The translations under genes and the position numbers were made by a program. The notes beneath the pieces are model-generated. The model had not been told where the DNA came from and made no database searches. It worked only from the letters and a program-made list of their open reading frames with translations. Shown here one piece after another: positions 34,533-44,517 of a DNA stretch of 64,000 nt; within the stretch, counting starts at the first letter, position 1, and the number at the start of each line of letters is the position of its first letter. The stretch comes from Armigeres subalbatus (taxonomy: Eukaryota > Arthropoda > Insecta > Diptera > Culicidae), in NCBI RefSeq assembly GCF_024139115.2, contig NW_026942633.1, positions 32,936 through 96,935 of the forward strand, in the 5' to 3' direction.

Positions 34533-35094
34533 CAGGGTTTCGACTTTTCATTTCAATGAGACCAAAGCAAGCGTTTTTCGGGCCAAGGGAAAATCTTGTT
34601 TCGTTGTTTATGTTGAGGATCATCTTTCACCCATCAATCTTTTCTCTAGAATTGGCATTGGAAGATAAACGAAAATCTTGCCTGTTATATGAAAATCCTT
34701 TTTCGTTTCATGACTTTTACCTCTCACTCACTTTTCGCGAGAATTATCGCAGAACAATTACAAAATTGTATGGCCGCGCCGGGATTCGAACCCAGAATAG
34801 TAACAACAATAGCTGTGGGGATGCGCTTACTTTAGCCACACCACCACGCTATCTGTATGAAAGCGTTAAGTTATTTGTTCCACATAAGCTACTACCATTT
34901 GCATTGATGATGCCACGAAAAGACTCGAATATGAAAGAAAAAGAGCAAACCAACGTTTGGTGGCAATCGAAGTGAGCGAAACATTGTTTTCACTCACCAG
35001 GCTGTTTTTCTTTCCCGAAAAGCGATTTCTCCCCGAAAACTTTCGTGAGGGAAAATCATGTGCTCCTGAGATTGAGTGAGCATTACGAACCCTG
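34533..35094. mobile_element. hAT-like non-autonomous element
   Basis: Ends CAGGGTTTCG and CGAACCCTG are inverted and flanked by a perfect 8-bp duplication GTAAGAGG (34525-34532, 35095-35102). An 8-bp duplication with CAGGG ends is typical of hAT elements. The 562-bp interior has no transposase and holds a tRNA-like sequence at 34772-34852. Confidence 0.85.
34772..34852 (-). repeat. tRNA-like sequence inside the hAT-like element
   Basis: On the minus strand, GTGTGGCTAAAGTAAGCGC resembles a polymerase III A box and GGGTTCGAATCCCGG is a perfect B box, spaced about as in a tRNA. The 5' and 3' acceptor halves do not pair convincingly, so I call it tRNA-derived rather than a tRNA gene. Confidence 0.55.
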
Positions 35095-36443
35095 GTAAGA
35101 GGTGAAAAGTATGGAGTAAGAAGTGAGAAGTAAAAATATGATGCAAGAAGTGTTATGTGAGGAGCGAGAAAGGGCGAAATACGAAGTGAGATGTAGGAAG
35201 AGAGAATGCAACAATAAGGAAGAAGGATAGAGATAAAGGAAGAATTAATGCGTCTTCCGGTATAAGGCGAAGGAAAGAGATAATGCTTTTTTATAATCGC
35301 TTCGCCCGGTATTAGACGAGTTATAATGCCTTCTTAAAATGAACACGTTTGCCCGATCTAAGACAAAGAGGATAGATGGACCCTTCTTCAATTGTACACG
35401 TTTGCCTAGAGTAAAACGAAGGAAGGAGATAATGCCTTCCTTAAATGATCGCGTCTACTCAGTATAAGGACAATGGAGGAGATATTGCCTTCTTTGAATG
35501 AACACGTCAATTTTTTTCGGTTTATATAATTGATATTTATTGCTAGATGGGATCTCATATATTATATCTATTCCAGCCAAACTCGTCTACATCAAAGGAA
35601 GAGACTACATTTTTCATAACCTTATTGCAGGCAAACTCCTACTTCTGAAAAGGTAAATTCATTCTACTTTGGCTTATTTCGAGCTAATGCCTAACTTTAA
35701 TGAATTGATCATATCTACCGTTTCCATATACCAGGTAGATACAGATTTTTAAAGAAGAAATAACATTCAATTCTTCATTAGTCTGGGAAAACACCTACTT
35801 TCAAAGTAGAGATCAAATTAATCCATTGCGTTATTCCGAGTAGATGCACTATTTTTAAAGAAGGGATCACATTCACCATTGCCTTATTCCGGGCATACGC
35901 ATTATTTTTTTAAGGATTCATATTCACGATTACAGTAACTTCTTAAGAAGGGATAGACCTTTCATAGGACAGGAGTTTGATTTCACAAATTTTTACCATG
36001 ATGCTTTCAAACGGAGTTTCTGTTCGCGATTCTGATCCACCAAATAAATTCAGCCTTTGTTCGACTATTTAAAAAAAAATGAATAGGAAGACACTTTATT
36101 ATAATATCTTTATAATTTAACAATAAGATATATAATTTAACAGTAAGGAAGATCAAGGGCATACAATACTATCAAAGATTTGATCATGTTCGGCATCTCC
36201 AAAGAGACGCTCTGGAACAAATCTTTGAACGCTTCGGGCGCCAATAGTCGATGACAATTATGTGTTTGCAAAAAAATACTTTATTTTCGGGGGTTTGTTC
36301 GATTCGGGGAAATGTTACATTCGGGGAATTGTTACATTCGGGGAAATTGCATTCGGGGAATTGTTACATTCGGGGAAATTGCATTCGGGAAAATTGCATC
36401 CGGGGAATTGGTTTTCGGGGAATTGTCGTACAATCCTTCCTTC

Positions 36444-36700
36444 TCATTTCTTACTTTTCACTTCTCACTTCTCATGTTTCACTTCTCACTTCCCACTAGT
36501 GACTCACTATTCACTGCTCACTAATCACTTCTCACTCCTCGCTTCTCACTTCTCATATCTCAATTTTCACTTCTTACTTTACATTTCTTACTTCTCATTA
36601 CTCACTTCTCATTTCTCATTTCTCATTACGCTCTTCTCACTTCTCACGTCTCACTTTTCACTACTCACTACTCAATTCTCACTTATTAATTCTCACTCGG
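36444..36700. repeat. Pyrimidine-rich TTCTCAC simple-repeat tract
   Basis: Variants of CACTTCTCACTTCTCATTTC repeat across the interior of foldback-like copy B. They are the complement of the tract at 34262-34524 in copy C. Confidence 0.85.
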
Positions 36701-36971
36701 CCTAATGACAGTTCGGCATAATTGTCTTGTTGCAACTCAAAATTATGTCAAAAGCTAATTAGGCGACTTTATGTTAAACGACGCAGATTCCTTTTTCAGT
36801 TTTAGTTTTATCTGCACTGTGGAAACAATTCGGGGAAATGTTACATTCGGGGAAAATGTTGCATTCGGGGAATTGTTACGTTCGGGGAATTGTTATTCGG
36901 GGAAATTTCATTCGGGGAAATTGCATTCGGGGAATTGGTTTTCGGGGAATTGTCGTACAATCGTGCCTTTC

Positions 36972-37115
36972 TGGTACAATAAAAACAATCGGATTTTGGC
37001 CATAACTTTTGTGCCCATAGTCCGACCTGGCTAATTTTCAATAGGAAACAATGAGGCAGGATTCTACGTCGAATGCAAATCGGTTACGAATAAGTTCCTG
37101 AAAATGAGTGACATT
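36972..37115. repeat. Dispersed repeat that served as target for copies A and B
   Basis: This is the reverse complement, diverged, of 46085-46225: both contain GTTTCCTATTGAAAAT on one strand and a GGCCATAACTTTTG-like block on the other. The left part of the same repeat lies at 30905-30924, displaced by copies A and B. Confidence 0.65.
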
Positions 37116-37160
37116 AATTGTGCTCACACACTCATACACACAGACATCAACTCAAGATCG

Positions 37161-37940
37161 TCAAGATCGTCCTAAAGAACGTCCGAACCTCAAGATCGTC
37201 CTAAGCACCCATCTCTCGAATACTCCAAGTGTTTGCAAGTCCTCCTCGAGTATTGTCCATGTTTCATGTCCGTACAGGACCAAGATTTTTTTTATGTACA
37301 GGTTATCCGACTTCGTCAGTAGATGGGAATAACCAGCACGGGAGGGAAACATACATTTTCAGTGCAAAACGTAAGCAAACGAGCATAAATTCCATACAAA
37401 AATCCAAGATGGCTGAGTTGGGGATATTGACAAGTCGGATAACCTGTACATAAAAAAATCTTGTACAGGACTACCGGTCGGTACATGACACATTTGATGC
37501 GGTGTTGAATGTTTTTTGACCACAGTTTCTTCTGGAGCCCGTAGTAGGCCCGACTTCCACAGATGATGCGCCTTTGTATTTCACGACTCTTACACCCGGC
37601 TCTCCGCATGACACCTTCTAGCGCAATGTTGAACAACAGGCACGAAAGTTCATCACCTTGTCTTAGTCCCCGGCGCGATTCGAACGAACTGGAGAGTTCG
37701 CCCGAAATCGTCACACAGTTTCGCACACCATCCATCGTTGCTTTGATCAGTCTGGTAAGCTTCGTGTAAGCCGTCAACGAAGCCGGCTTCATAACTTCCT
37801 ACGAACTCAACTCAACTCAATGGTGACAGACGTCGGAAGATGATCTGGGTTATCATTTTGTAAGCTGTATTAAGGATTGTGATCGCTCGAAAGTTCTCAC
37901 ACTCTAGCTTGTTGCCTTTCTTGTAGATGGGGCATATAAC
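37161..37940 (-). pseudogene. RTE-like lineage 1, 3' part on the minus strand
   Basis: On the minus strand from 37940 this has LTRLIKATMDGVRNCVTISG, the RRGLRQGDELSCLLFNIALE block and an EGVMRRAGCKS motif. It then has an internal deletion that removes the catalytic box, followed by RRIICGSRAYYGLQKKL and LVLYGHETWTILEEDLQTLG. A MITE sits inside it at 37281-37462. It continues upstream at 40787 beyond the gypsy-type insertion. It is inactive. Confidence 0.75.
37281..37462. mobile_element. MITE with 9-bp duplication in RTE-like sequence
   Basis: Ends CAAGATTTTTTTTATGTACA and, on the minus strand, AAGATTTTTTTATGTACAGG are inverted over about 33 bp. GTACAGGAC flanks both sides (37272-37280, 37463-37471). 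Element length is 182 bp. A 9-bp duplication is compatible with a Mutator-like source. Confidence 0.85.
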
Positions 37941-38021
37941 TGTAGAGATTTCTACTCGGGTCTGAGGTAAAGCATTTAATAAATCATTTATTGGCCTACT
38001 CTTAATTAGTTACATAAGTCA
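37941..38021 (-). repeat. 3' LTR of the Mag-like element
   Basis: On the minus strand it starts TGACTTATGTAACTAATTAA, contains AATAAATGATTTATT (possible poly(A) signal) and ends CCCGAGTAGA plus TCTCTACA. It is about 81 bp and closely matches the 5' LTR once the MITE in the latter is removed. Confidence 0.75.
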
Positions 38022-38585
38022 GATTTCTTTCGTACCTCCGGGGATCGTAGAATACTTTTCTGAAAATAATCCTGAAACGAAACTTATCTTTATAGAATAA
38101 ATTTATTTATTACCCGAATCATTTCCAATAGCTAACATAGGGTTTGCATTTAGAATCCGCTTGGTATGATTGACATGACGATTACAAATTACTCCGCTTT
38201 TCATATTTCTTAGTTGAAGACAGGGTTGCAGAAATCGCTCTCAATAGATAATGAACAACGATAAAGAGAGGCAAAAACTGTTCCGAATCATAACAAGCCA
38301 TGATAACAAATTTATCAAACTTGTATACAAGGGCGAAAAAACAGAATAGGATAGGAAGCCCCCAAAAAAAATGATGATTCTCGCTTTGTTTTTGCTCATT
38401 TCGTGTTGGTTACTGCACAGCTGTGTAGAACAAGTTGAAATGCATCATCAGAGCTAGTGCTTCCCGCATTTGGAGCTTTCTATAAGAAATTTATCATATG
38501 ACAGCTTGCGAAAAAAGACTCTCGCGGTATGCTACATATCGTATATGTATACAGAGATGATAAGTGAGAGACTTGTTCATTCTCT

Positions 38586-39544
38586 TTAGGATTCAATCCC
38601 TGGTTGAAGACGTGTACCTTCACGTTGTATCACGAGGTATTGATCTGGATTGAACGTTGTTGTTAATTTATTCTTTTTTATAAAAATTTTCACAATCACA
38701 TAATCTCCAACATCGATATTATTCGGTTTCGCATTACGTTTCAAGTTTGCATACACTCTACCCTTTTCTTTTGATATCTCATCATTATGCCTTGCTTCAG
38801 AGATGTCAAATGGTTCAGAGTTTCCTGGTAATTTGTCTCGTTTATTCCATCCAAAAAGCAATTTCGACGGCGAATGTCTTGTGATACTATGAGGAGTTGC
38901 TCGATAAGAGTGGAGGAAATCTTGTAAATCGTTACGCCAGTTTCGTCCCATGGTAAAACTTTTCTTGAGAGTTTTCAATAGCGTTCGATTTTGTCTTTCG
39001 ACTAATCCATTTTGAAAAGCGGCATATGGTACAGTGTGTTTAATATTGATTGCGTTTGTTGTACAAAAATGAGAAAATTCAGCTGATGAAAACGGTTGAC
39101 CATTGCCCCAAACAATTTCAGTTGGATATCCAAATTTTGCGAAAATTTCTCTCATCTTGGTAATTGCTATACTTTTGCTGTCATACATGTTCGAATAGTG
39201 ACTTCGACATAACGTGAACAGTAATATGTGATAACGAGCAAATAATAACCGCCTGGAATTTCCATGAAATCTGCTGCTATCTTTTCCCACGGTTTGTCAG
39301 GCATGTCAGTCCTTGTTATCGGATGTGTGTCAGGTATTGATACAAGTGCACATCCTGTACTGGATTGTAGGAAATTTTCCACCATAGAGTCCAGTCTTGT
39401 CCACCAAACCTTTGATCGTAATCGACATTTCATTGCCGAAATTCCAAGATGAGGTTCGTGAGCCAGTTTCAAAATTTGGTTCTGGAGAATTCGAGGGATT
39501 ACTATGCGCTGGTCTTTCATCAAAACATTTCCATCAGTAGTCAA
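38586..39544 (-). pseudogene. Mag-like integrase
   Basis: The N-terminal zinc-binding region reads LAHEPHLGISAMKCRLRSKV and then SSTGC, so one Cys of the usual CxxC pair is lost. The core shows KIAADFMEIPGGYYLL (first Asp), then YPTEIVWGNGQPFSSAEF where the second catalytic Asp of the DNG motif is Gly, then NGLVERQNRTLL (catalytic Glu). A frameshift at about 39200 separates the N-terminal third from the core. The C-terminus has LLFGWNKRDKLPG and a VGDYVIVK strand. Integrase would insert the cDNA; the Asp change and frameshift indicate inactivity. Confidence 0.85.
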
Positions 39545-39668
39545 ACAATTTGCTAGTTTAGAATATCGTGATTCGTGATAAGGTTTTAGACCACCGTCGA
39601 GCGGGGTACGGTAGCCATTTCATTTAGTTCTTTATCTGAACCGGTGGCAGTCGTTATTTCATCGAGTG

Positions 39669-39950
39669 TTACTGCTGTTGGACATACATCATGTTTCGTA
39701 TGACCCGTTCAGATTCTTCGTCGAAGCTCGGGCCATTATTTAGTACTGATTGGCATAATCGTGATAGAGGATCAGCAATATTGTTTTTACCAGGGCGGTA
39801 TAAAACTTCGAAAACATAGGACATCAAGCGTAACTTCCATCGTTCAATTCTTGGGGATGGTTTAAGTCGGTGTCCAAAAATCACCGTTAGTAGCTTGTGA
39901 TAAGTGACTAAATGGAAGAATTTCCCGTAAAGATAATAGTGAAACTTTTC
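39669..39950 (-). pseudogene. Mag-like RNase H fragment
   Basis: Minus-strand frame FGHRLKPSPRIERWKLRLMS followed by YRPGKNNIADPLSRL is the C-terminal end of a Ty3/gypsy RNase H, with its conserved ADPLSR motif. The upstream reverse transcriptase is missing, so the domain is truncated. Confidence 0.8.
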
Positions 39951-40427
39951 ACAAGCTCAAACTAGCGCTAATTCTTGACGCATTCGACAGATAATAACAC
40001 TGTTTCTGCGTACTGTATCCCGATACTTTGGTTTACACAGCGTACTTCATACCGTTGTTATGGTTTCCGCGAACTTATTACTTTTCCTAACAATCACTGG
40101 GTCTTACGTCAACAGTAGACAAACTGCAGAAAACATCCCTAAGTGATTCCGGTACTCTGAAGTGTATAATCCCGGGTCGTGCATTTTACAGAAATCAGAT
40201 ACCATGTTCCGAAATTCCGCGTAAATTCAACCCTAAGAAGTTCCATACATGATACAATCAGGATTACATATACGTTCCATCCCTAAGGAAATTAGAACTT
40301 TTTTTTATTTCTCCTTGCGATTACTTACCATAGGCCACGCCATCTGCATGAATCGAAATAGAATTTTTCAGGAAGCGTCCGAATTGATGAAAGCGCTCCT
40401 TTTCTACTTTTATCCTCTTCGCCAAAA

Positions 40428-40761
40428 TGAAGAGACGTCTACTCGGGTCTGAGGTAAAGCATTCAATGAATCATTTATTGGCCTACTCCACAGCACGGTA
40501 TACAGAAAGCAAGGTAGGCTCGTTAGAAAATGTGACGCATATTTCGACGCATGACGTTCGAATGTGACGCATATTTTATCGCCACATGTTGGAGTACAAA
40601 AGTAAGCATGCTGCGACCGTAGAGCATCGTCTCGGTCCAGCTTGTGCGAAGATAGCAGTGACGTCACATGATTACATTCAAACTGAATGTTTACATACGT
40701 GATGAGTCTGCCTTGTTTTTTTGTATGCCGTGGGCCTACTCTTAATTAGTTACATAAGTCA
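40428..40761 (-). repeat. 5' LTR of the Mag-like element, containing a MITE
   Basis: It has the same TGACTTATGTAAC start and CCCGAGTAGA end region as 37941-38021, but is split by the insertion 40489-40732. Bases 40762-40781, between this block and the ATAAC duplication, may also be LTR, since the exact 5' edge is unclear. Confidence 0.7.
40489..40732. mobile_element. MITE with 9-bp duplication inside the 5' LTR
   Basis: GGCCTACTC flanks both sides (40480-40488, 40733-40741), and the 3' LTR retains the single uninterrupted copy. Termini include CACGGTATACA near the left edge and TGTATGCCGTG on the right. The left end carries a few extra bases (CACAG). Length is 244 bp. Confidence 0.85.
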
Positions 40762-40786
40762 AGTGTTGCTTAGATCCTGCAATAAC

Positions 40787-41850
40787 CCCTTCCCTCCACT
40801 CCACCGGTAGCTGTTCAGTTTCCCAAATTCTGACTATCATTACGTGCAGGCAAGTGGCCAGCTTTTCCGGGCCCATCTTAATGAGCTCAGCTCCGATACC
40901 ATCCTTACCAGCAGCCTTATTGGTCTTAGCTGTTGGATGGCATCCTTAACTTCGCTCAAGGTGGGCGTTGGTTGGCTTCCATCGTTCGCTGAACTGACGT
41001 ACATAGTCATATCTTCCGCTGCCTTGATTTTCACTGCCTGTACTCTCAGCGCCATTCAAATGATCCCCGTAGTGCTGCTTCCACCTTTCGATTACAACAC
41101 GTTCGTCCGACAAGATGCTCCAATCCTTATCCCTGCACATTTCAGCTTGCGGCACGAAGCCTTTGCGGGATGCGTTGAGATTCTGATAGAACTTGCGTGC
41201 TTCTTGAGAACGGCACAGCTGTTCCATCTCCTCGCACTCCGTTTCTTCCAGGCGGCGTTTCTTCTCATGAAAAAGGCGAGTCTGCTGTCTCTGCTACCGC
41301 CTATAACGTTTCACGTTCTGCCGGGTACCTTGCTGCAGCGCGACCGCTCGCGCTGCGTCCTTCTCCTCCAGAATCTGTCTGCACTCTTCGTCGAACCAAT
41401 CGTTCCGTCGACTTCGTTTCACATACCCGACGTTGTTCTCCGCTGCGTCGTTAATGGCTGCTTTGACTGTATTCCAGCAGTCTTCAAGAGGGGATGCTGC
41501 GCGTATGCAGTGGCAACGGTCGGCGGTACCGAACATTGATGATGGCGGATAGTTTTGGGCGCAGCTTAACCATCACCATATAGTCAGAGGCTATGTTAGC
41601 GCCACGATATTTCCTGACGTCGATAATGTTGGAGAAGTGCCGTCCATCAATCAGAACGTGGTCGATTTGTGATTCTGTCTGCAGTGGTGATCTCCAGGTG
41701 TACCAATACGGAAGGTTGAGTTAGAAGTAGGTACTACGAATGGCCATATTCTTGGAGGCGGCGAAATCAATTAGTCGTAGGCCGTTTTCGTTCGTCCGCC
41801 GGTGAGCACTGAATAGTCGGTCTAAACTCCTCCTCTGGCCAATCTTAACG
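40787..41850 (-). pseudogene. RTE-like lineage 1, linker and endonuclease end
   Basis: Minus-strand frames give the end of an endonuclease (a QIDHVLI-like block near 41650-41680), NDWFDEECRQILEEKDAARA, SQEARKFYQNLNASRKGF and WKQHYGDHLNG, and finally a LSEVKDAIQQLRPIRLL segment that corresponds to the start of the 24935-26077 fragment. It joins 37161-37940 once the gypsy-type element is removed. It is 5'-truncated near 41850. Confidence 0.75.
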
Positions 41851-42394
41851 TAACGTAAAATTCACTTGATATGGTAATGGAATACTAGTTGCGAAAACAT
41901 AATTATTTTTAGTAAAATGACTAGAAAATTTACTATCTTCATATCTCCCTTGTATTCAAATCGTTACAATTACAATTACACATGAAAATAGTTGGTCAGA
42001 ATACCTTTCAAACTGATGCAGTGCTGCTATTTTATCTTTTTTTATTACCACAAATATCGAAAACATACTCTTACCCCACGCGCACTCTTGTCCCACTCTA
42101 CTCTACTATGAGTAATCTACTTTTTTGATCCAAAATTTACAAAAATATTTAATATAAAAGGAAAATAAGACCACTGGAAACGCTACGTATAACCAACACC
42201 CTTAATATTGCATAGTGGATTCTGCATCACCACTGGTTTCGTGCAAGTATGGGATGTATGTTTATCACTTGCATGTTCAACATTGCAAGCCATGAATATT
42301 GAATGAAACTTTGTGTAAAGCATCCATCTTCTGGAGAGTAGTGGAAATAATATAAGAATATTCTGTTTTGTTTTTGGTGGTTACTCGATTATGA
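41851..42394. other. Intergenic AT-rich sequence, nothing recognised
   Basis: No frame, repeat or boundary was recognised apart from the duplication flanking the next MITE. Confidence 0.4.
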
Positions 42395-42402
42395 GTATTT
42401 AC

Positions 42403-42591
42403 AAAAGATATTTTAGTTACTAGATAAAGATTGTCGCTGTCCGGAACATCTTTTGCTGGCGAGGATAGGGGAGCTAAATGTCAAAGAAGGAAAATCCATA
42501 CGATTTGACAGGTATGTACCACACATGTTTCGGACAGCAGAACAAAGGGAACAGTAGCGACAATCTTTATCTAGTAACTAAAATATCTTTT
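42403..42591. mobile_element. MITE with 8-bp duplication, AAAAGATATTTTAG family, copy 1
   Basis: Ends AAAAGATATTTTAGTTACTA and TAGTAACTAAAATATCTTTT are perfectly inverted over about 36 bp. GTATTTAC flanks both sides (42395-42402, 42592-42599). A second copy is at 53939-54126. Confidence 0.93.
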
Positions 42592-43205
42592 GTATTTACT
42601 TTTGAAAGATGTTGAGTCTTGCTTGAGAAACTAAAGTGAAAACGAAACTTATGCTGTTTACATCAATTACAAGTGTTTGTGTTCATCCGATGGCATACCT
42701 ATCTGTCGCGAAAATAAATTTCATTTAAATGTTGAAGCGATGTAAACATATGTAGGCGAGGAGGTTCGGTTGTGGGCACCCCTATGTATCTTTTGACAGA
42801 TTAAAGATGCTGTCATTCTGACAACCGTCATTTGTTTGCTATAATAGCACACACTCAAATTCAGTTTTCCAGCTCGGTAATATTATTTACAGATTTAATT
42901 CGGTAAAAGGAAATTTAAACCGAGACCTCAGTTATTTGAAAGAAGTTTGCTGATTTCTGTAATTATTGTTACTGATCTCTCAGTAATTCGAATTAATATA
43001 CTGGTTTTCGGTATTATAAATTACCGAACAACTTTGTTCTAAGAAAACACCCCGTACTTGTCAAAAATATACTGATCGTTCAGTAAAAATTAAAGCGCTT
43101 AACTGAATACCCGGTAAAATAAGTACCGAGCCCTCGGCTTAGATCACGTGCCGCTCCGACGCCATATTAGTGAAGGAAACTCCAGATTTTCGATTTAGTT
43201 GGAGG

Positions 43206-44517
43206 CAGTGGCGCCGGGAGTGGGTGGGACAGGTAGGACATGTCCTACGCATGAATTTACCTGGGTGGGACAGTCAAAGCATTGTCCTACCCATGATTGT
43301 GGTAAGAACATATGAAGTTATTTAATGGCAAGAATCCAAACAATAATCATAGATGTTTTTGGGATCCTAAAGCAATGGACTACTGATTGTTGATTAGGAC
43401 TTCAGGCACTTTTAAATCCCTAAAGCGCTCAAAGATGTCTAGGTTTTACAGAGGTTAAATAGAAGTTGTTGAAATCTGCAAATGCGATTAATTAAATATT
43501 TTAGAAGTTATCATAAAGCACGATTTAATGGATTATTAAAAGGCTACGGAAAAAGTCCTCTTCAAACCTCAAAAGATCTATTGAAATCAGAGGAATCAGA
43601 AACATACCGAAGACTGCTCTTAAAGTGTTCTGAGCTCCGAAAACAGAAGCTTGTAAATATATTCGATAATCGATAATGGAAAAGCAATCTTTCTCTTAAA
43701 AATCGAGGAAATTTTATCAATATTAAATATTAAATATTCAGGCCACAAGAACTTTTCAAGTTCTGATTATTTTTAGAATTGATTATAATGGAAGCATAAC
43801 TTTTCCATTTTGAAATGGATTCCATATGAACATGGTACAGTTATGCTTTCAGCGGCACTATAGGTAAAATTTGCATTGATTTCTCAATACCAGAACTGTT
43901 GCCCAAATCGGAGACATGATCGGTGGTCTAGCGGCTATCGTTTCTGCCTATGAGCAGGAGATAATGGGTTCGATCACAGGCTCGCGCTCGCCCTTTCCTA
44001 TTCTGTATACCTTAGTTCTTTCTGTGTTTCACGTTCTACCAAAACGATTCCTACCGTTACAGCTTTCACACTAACAGTTCCAAAATTTCCCATGGCATCG
44101 ATGGGATGACGTAGAGTTCTCTGCTCCTTTATTAAGTATAGGTGTCCCAATTAACCATTCTTTTCCCTCTAGCATTCACAAGAACGGGGCCAGGATAGAT
44201 CTCGACTGTTGAAGAGTGCCTTGCTTCCAGTGATCAGTCCAAAATTATTATTTGTGTTAACGGATGTAAGTGACAAAATAGTCTTGTAACGCCTGCGAAT
44301 CGATTAATGCTACTGTTAATCACTTGTCATAAGACGAGTTTGTACAATCCCATTTAATTCCACCACTTAATTGTACCTTGACAGATACGTATTTCGACCT
44401 TCAGATACGTAAGGTCGTCTTCAGTGTCTCGTACTTGACCCGACTGTTAATACCAGTTGCCCAAATCGGCATTTCCTATTTGTCCTACCCACGACTCGGA
44501 ATGTGGATGCGCCTCTG
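43206..44517. mobile_element. hAT-like element with 8-bp duplication GTTGGAGG
   Basis: Ends CAGTGGCGCC and, on the minus strand, CAGAGGCGCA are inverted; both are followed by a GTGGGTGGGAC-type block. GTTGGAGG flanks both sides (43198-43205, 44518-44525). Length 1312 bp. A 64-codon frame at 43482-43676 has no recognised motif. A SINE at 43919-44270 is nested inside. Confidence 0.85.
43919..44270 (+). repeat. tRNA-derived SINE
   Basis: The head has an A-box-like TGGTCTAGCGGCTATCG and a B-box-like GGGTTCGATCAC spaced about as in a tRNA gene. The body runs through TTCTGTATACCTTAGTTC to about 44270. A tRNA fold is incomplete, so this is a SINE head, not a functional tRNA. Confidence 0.6.

Larger units (their letters stand above)
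33720..36435 (-). mobile_element. Foldback-like element with CCCCGAAT arrays, copy C (nested, inverted)
   Basis: An 8-bp duplication CTTCCTTC (33712-33719, 36436-36443) bounds it. Its left edge carries the right-type end of the family and its right edge the left-type end, so it sits inside copy B in the opposite orientation. It itself contains a TA-flanked MITE (33955-34145) and a hAT-like element (34533-35094). Because of this arrangement the region looks like an interleaved palindrome, but the duplications show simple self-insertion. Confidence 0.9.
32457..36962 (+). mobile_element. Foldback-like element with CCCCGAAT arrays, copy B (outer)
   Basis: Ends GATTGTACGACAATTCCCCG and GGAATTGTCGTACAATC are flanked by a perfect 9-bp duplication GTGCCTTTC (32448-32456, 36963-36971). 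The two ends have distinct inner sequences: the left type leads into GCAAACACATAATTG, the right type into CAGTGCAGATAAAAC. Without the inserted copy C (33720-36435) the element is about 1.8 kb. The interior includes a (CTTCTCA)-rich polypyrimidine tract, continued at 36444-36700. No transposase frame was seen, so it is probably non-autonomous. Confidence 0.9.
37941..40781 (-). mobile_element. Mag-like Ty3/gypsy LTR retrotransposon, internally deleted
   Basis: The element is flanked by a 5-bp duplication ATAAC (37936-37940, 40782-40786) and interrupts the RTE-like fragment. In its own sense it has a short 5' LTR, a TTTTGGCGAAGAGG segment right after it (candidate primer-binding site), an RNase H remnant, an integrase and a short 3' LTR. 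The gag, protease and reverse transcriptase regions are absent. LTRs of about 80 bp match the very short LTRs known for the Mag lineage. Confidence 0.85.

Noticed and set aside
34772..34852. Functional tRNA gene
   Set aside because: A and B box motifs are present, but the acceptor stem does not pair, and the unit lies inside a hAT-like element. The same applies to 43919 and 58385.
34080..36705. Long Leu/Ser/Phe-rich reading frames on both strands
   Set aside because: They are translations of the GTGAGAA/TTCTCAC simple-repeat tracts and have no codon-usage or domain support.
32457..36962. Giant interleaved palindrome suggesting a structural or replication element
   Set aside because: The 9-bp and 8-bp duplications show two copies of one transposon family, one inside the other in reverse orientation. 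No special structure is needed.
30925..36962. CCCCGAAT arrays as a CRISPR-like or coding tandem repeat (frames with VTFGELLHSG-type repeats)
   Set aside because: Unit length is about 16 bp without spacers, and the arrays coincide with transposon ends. The peptides are by-products of the repeat.
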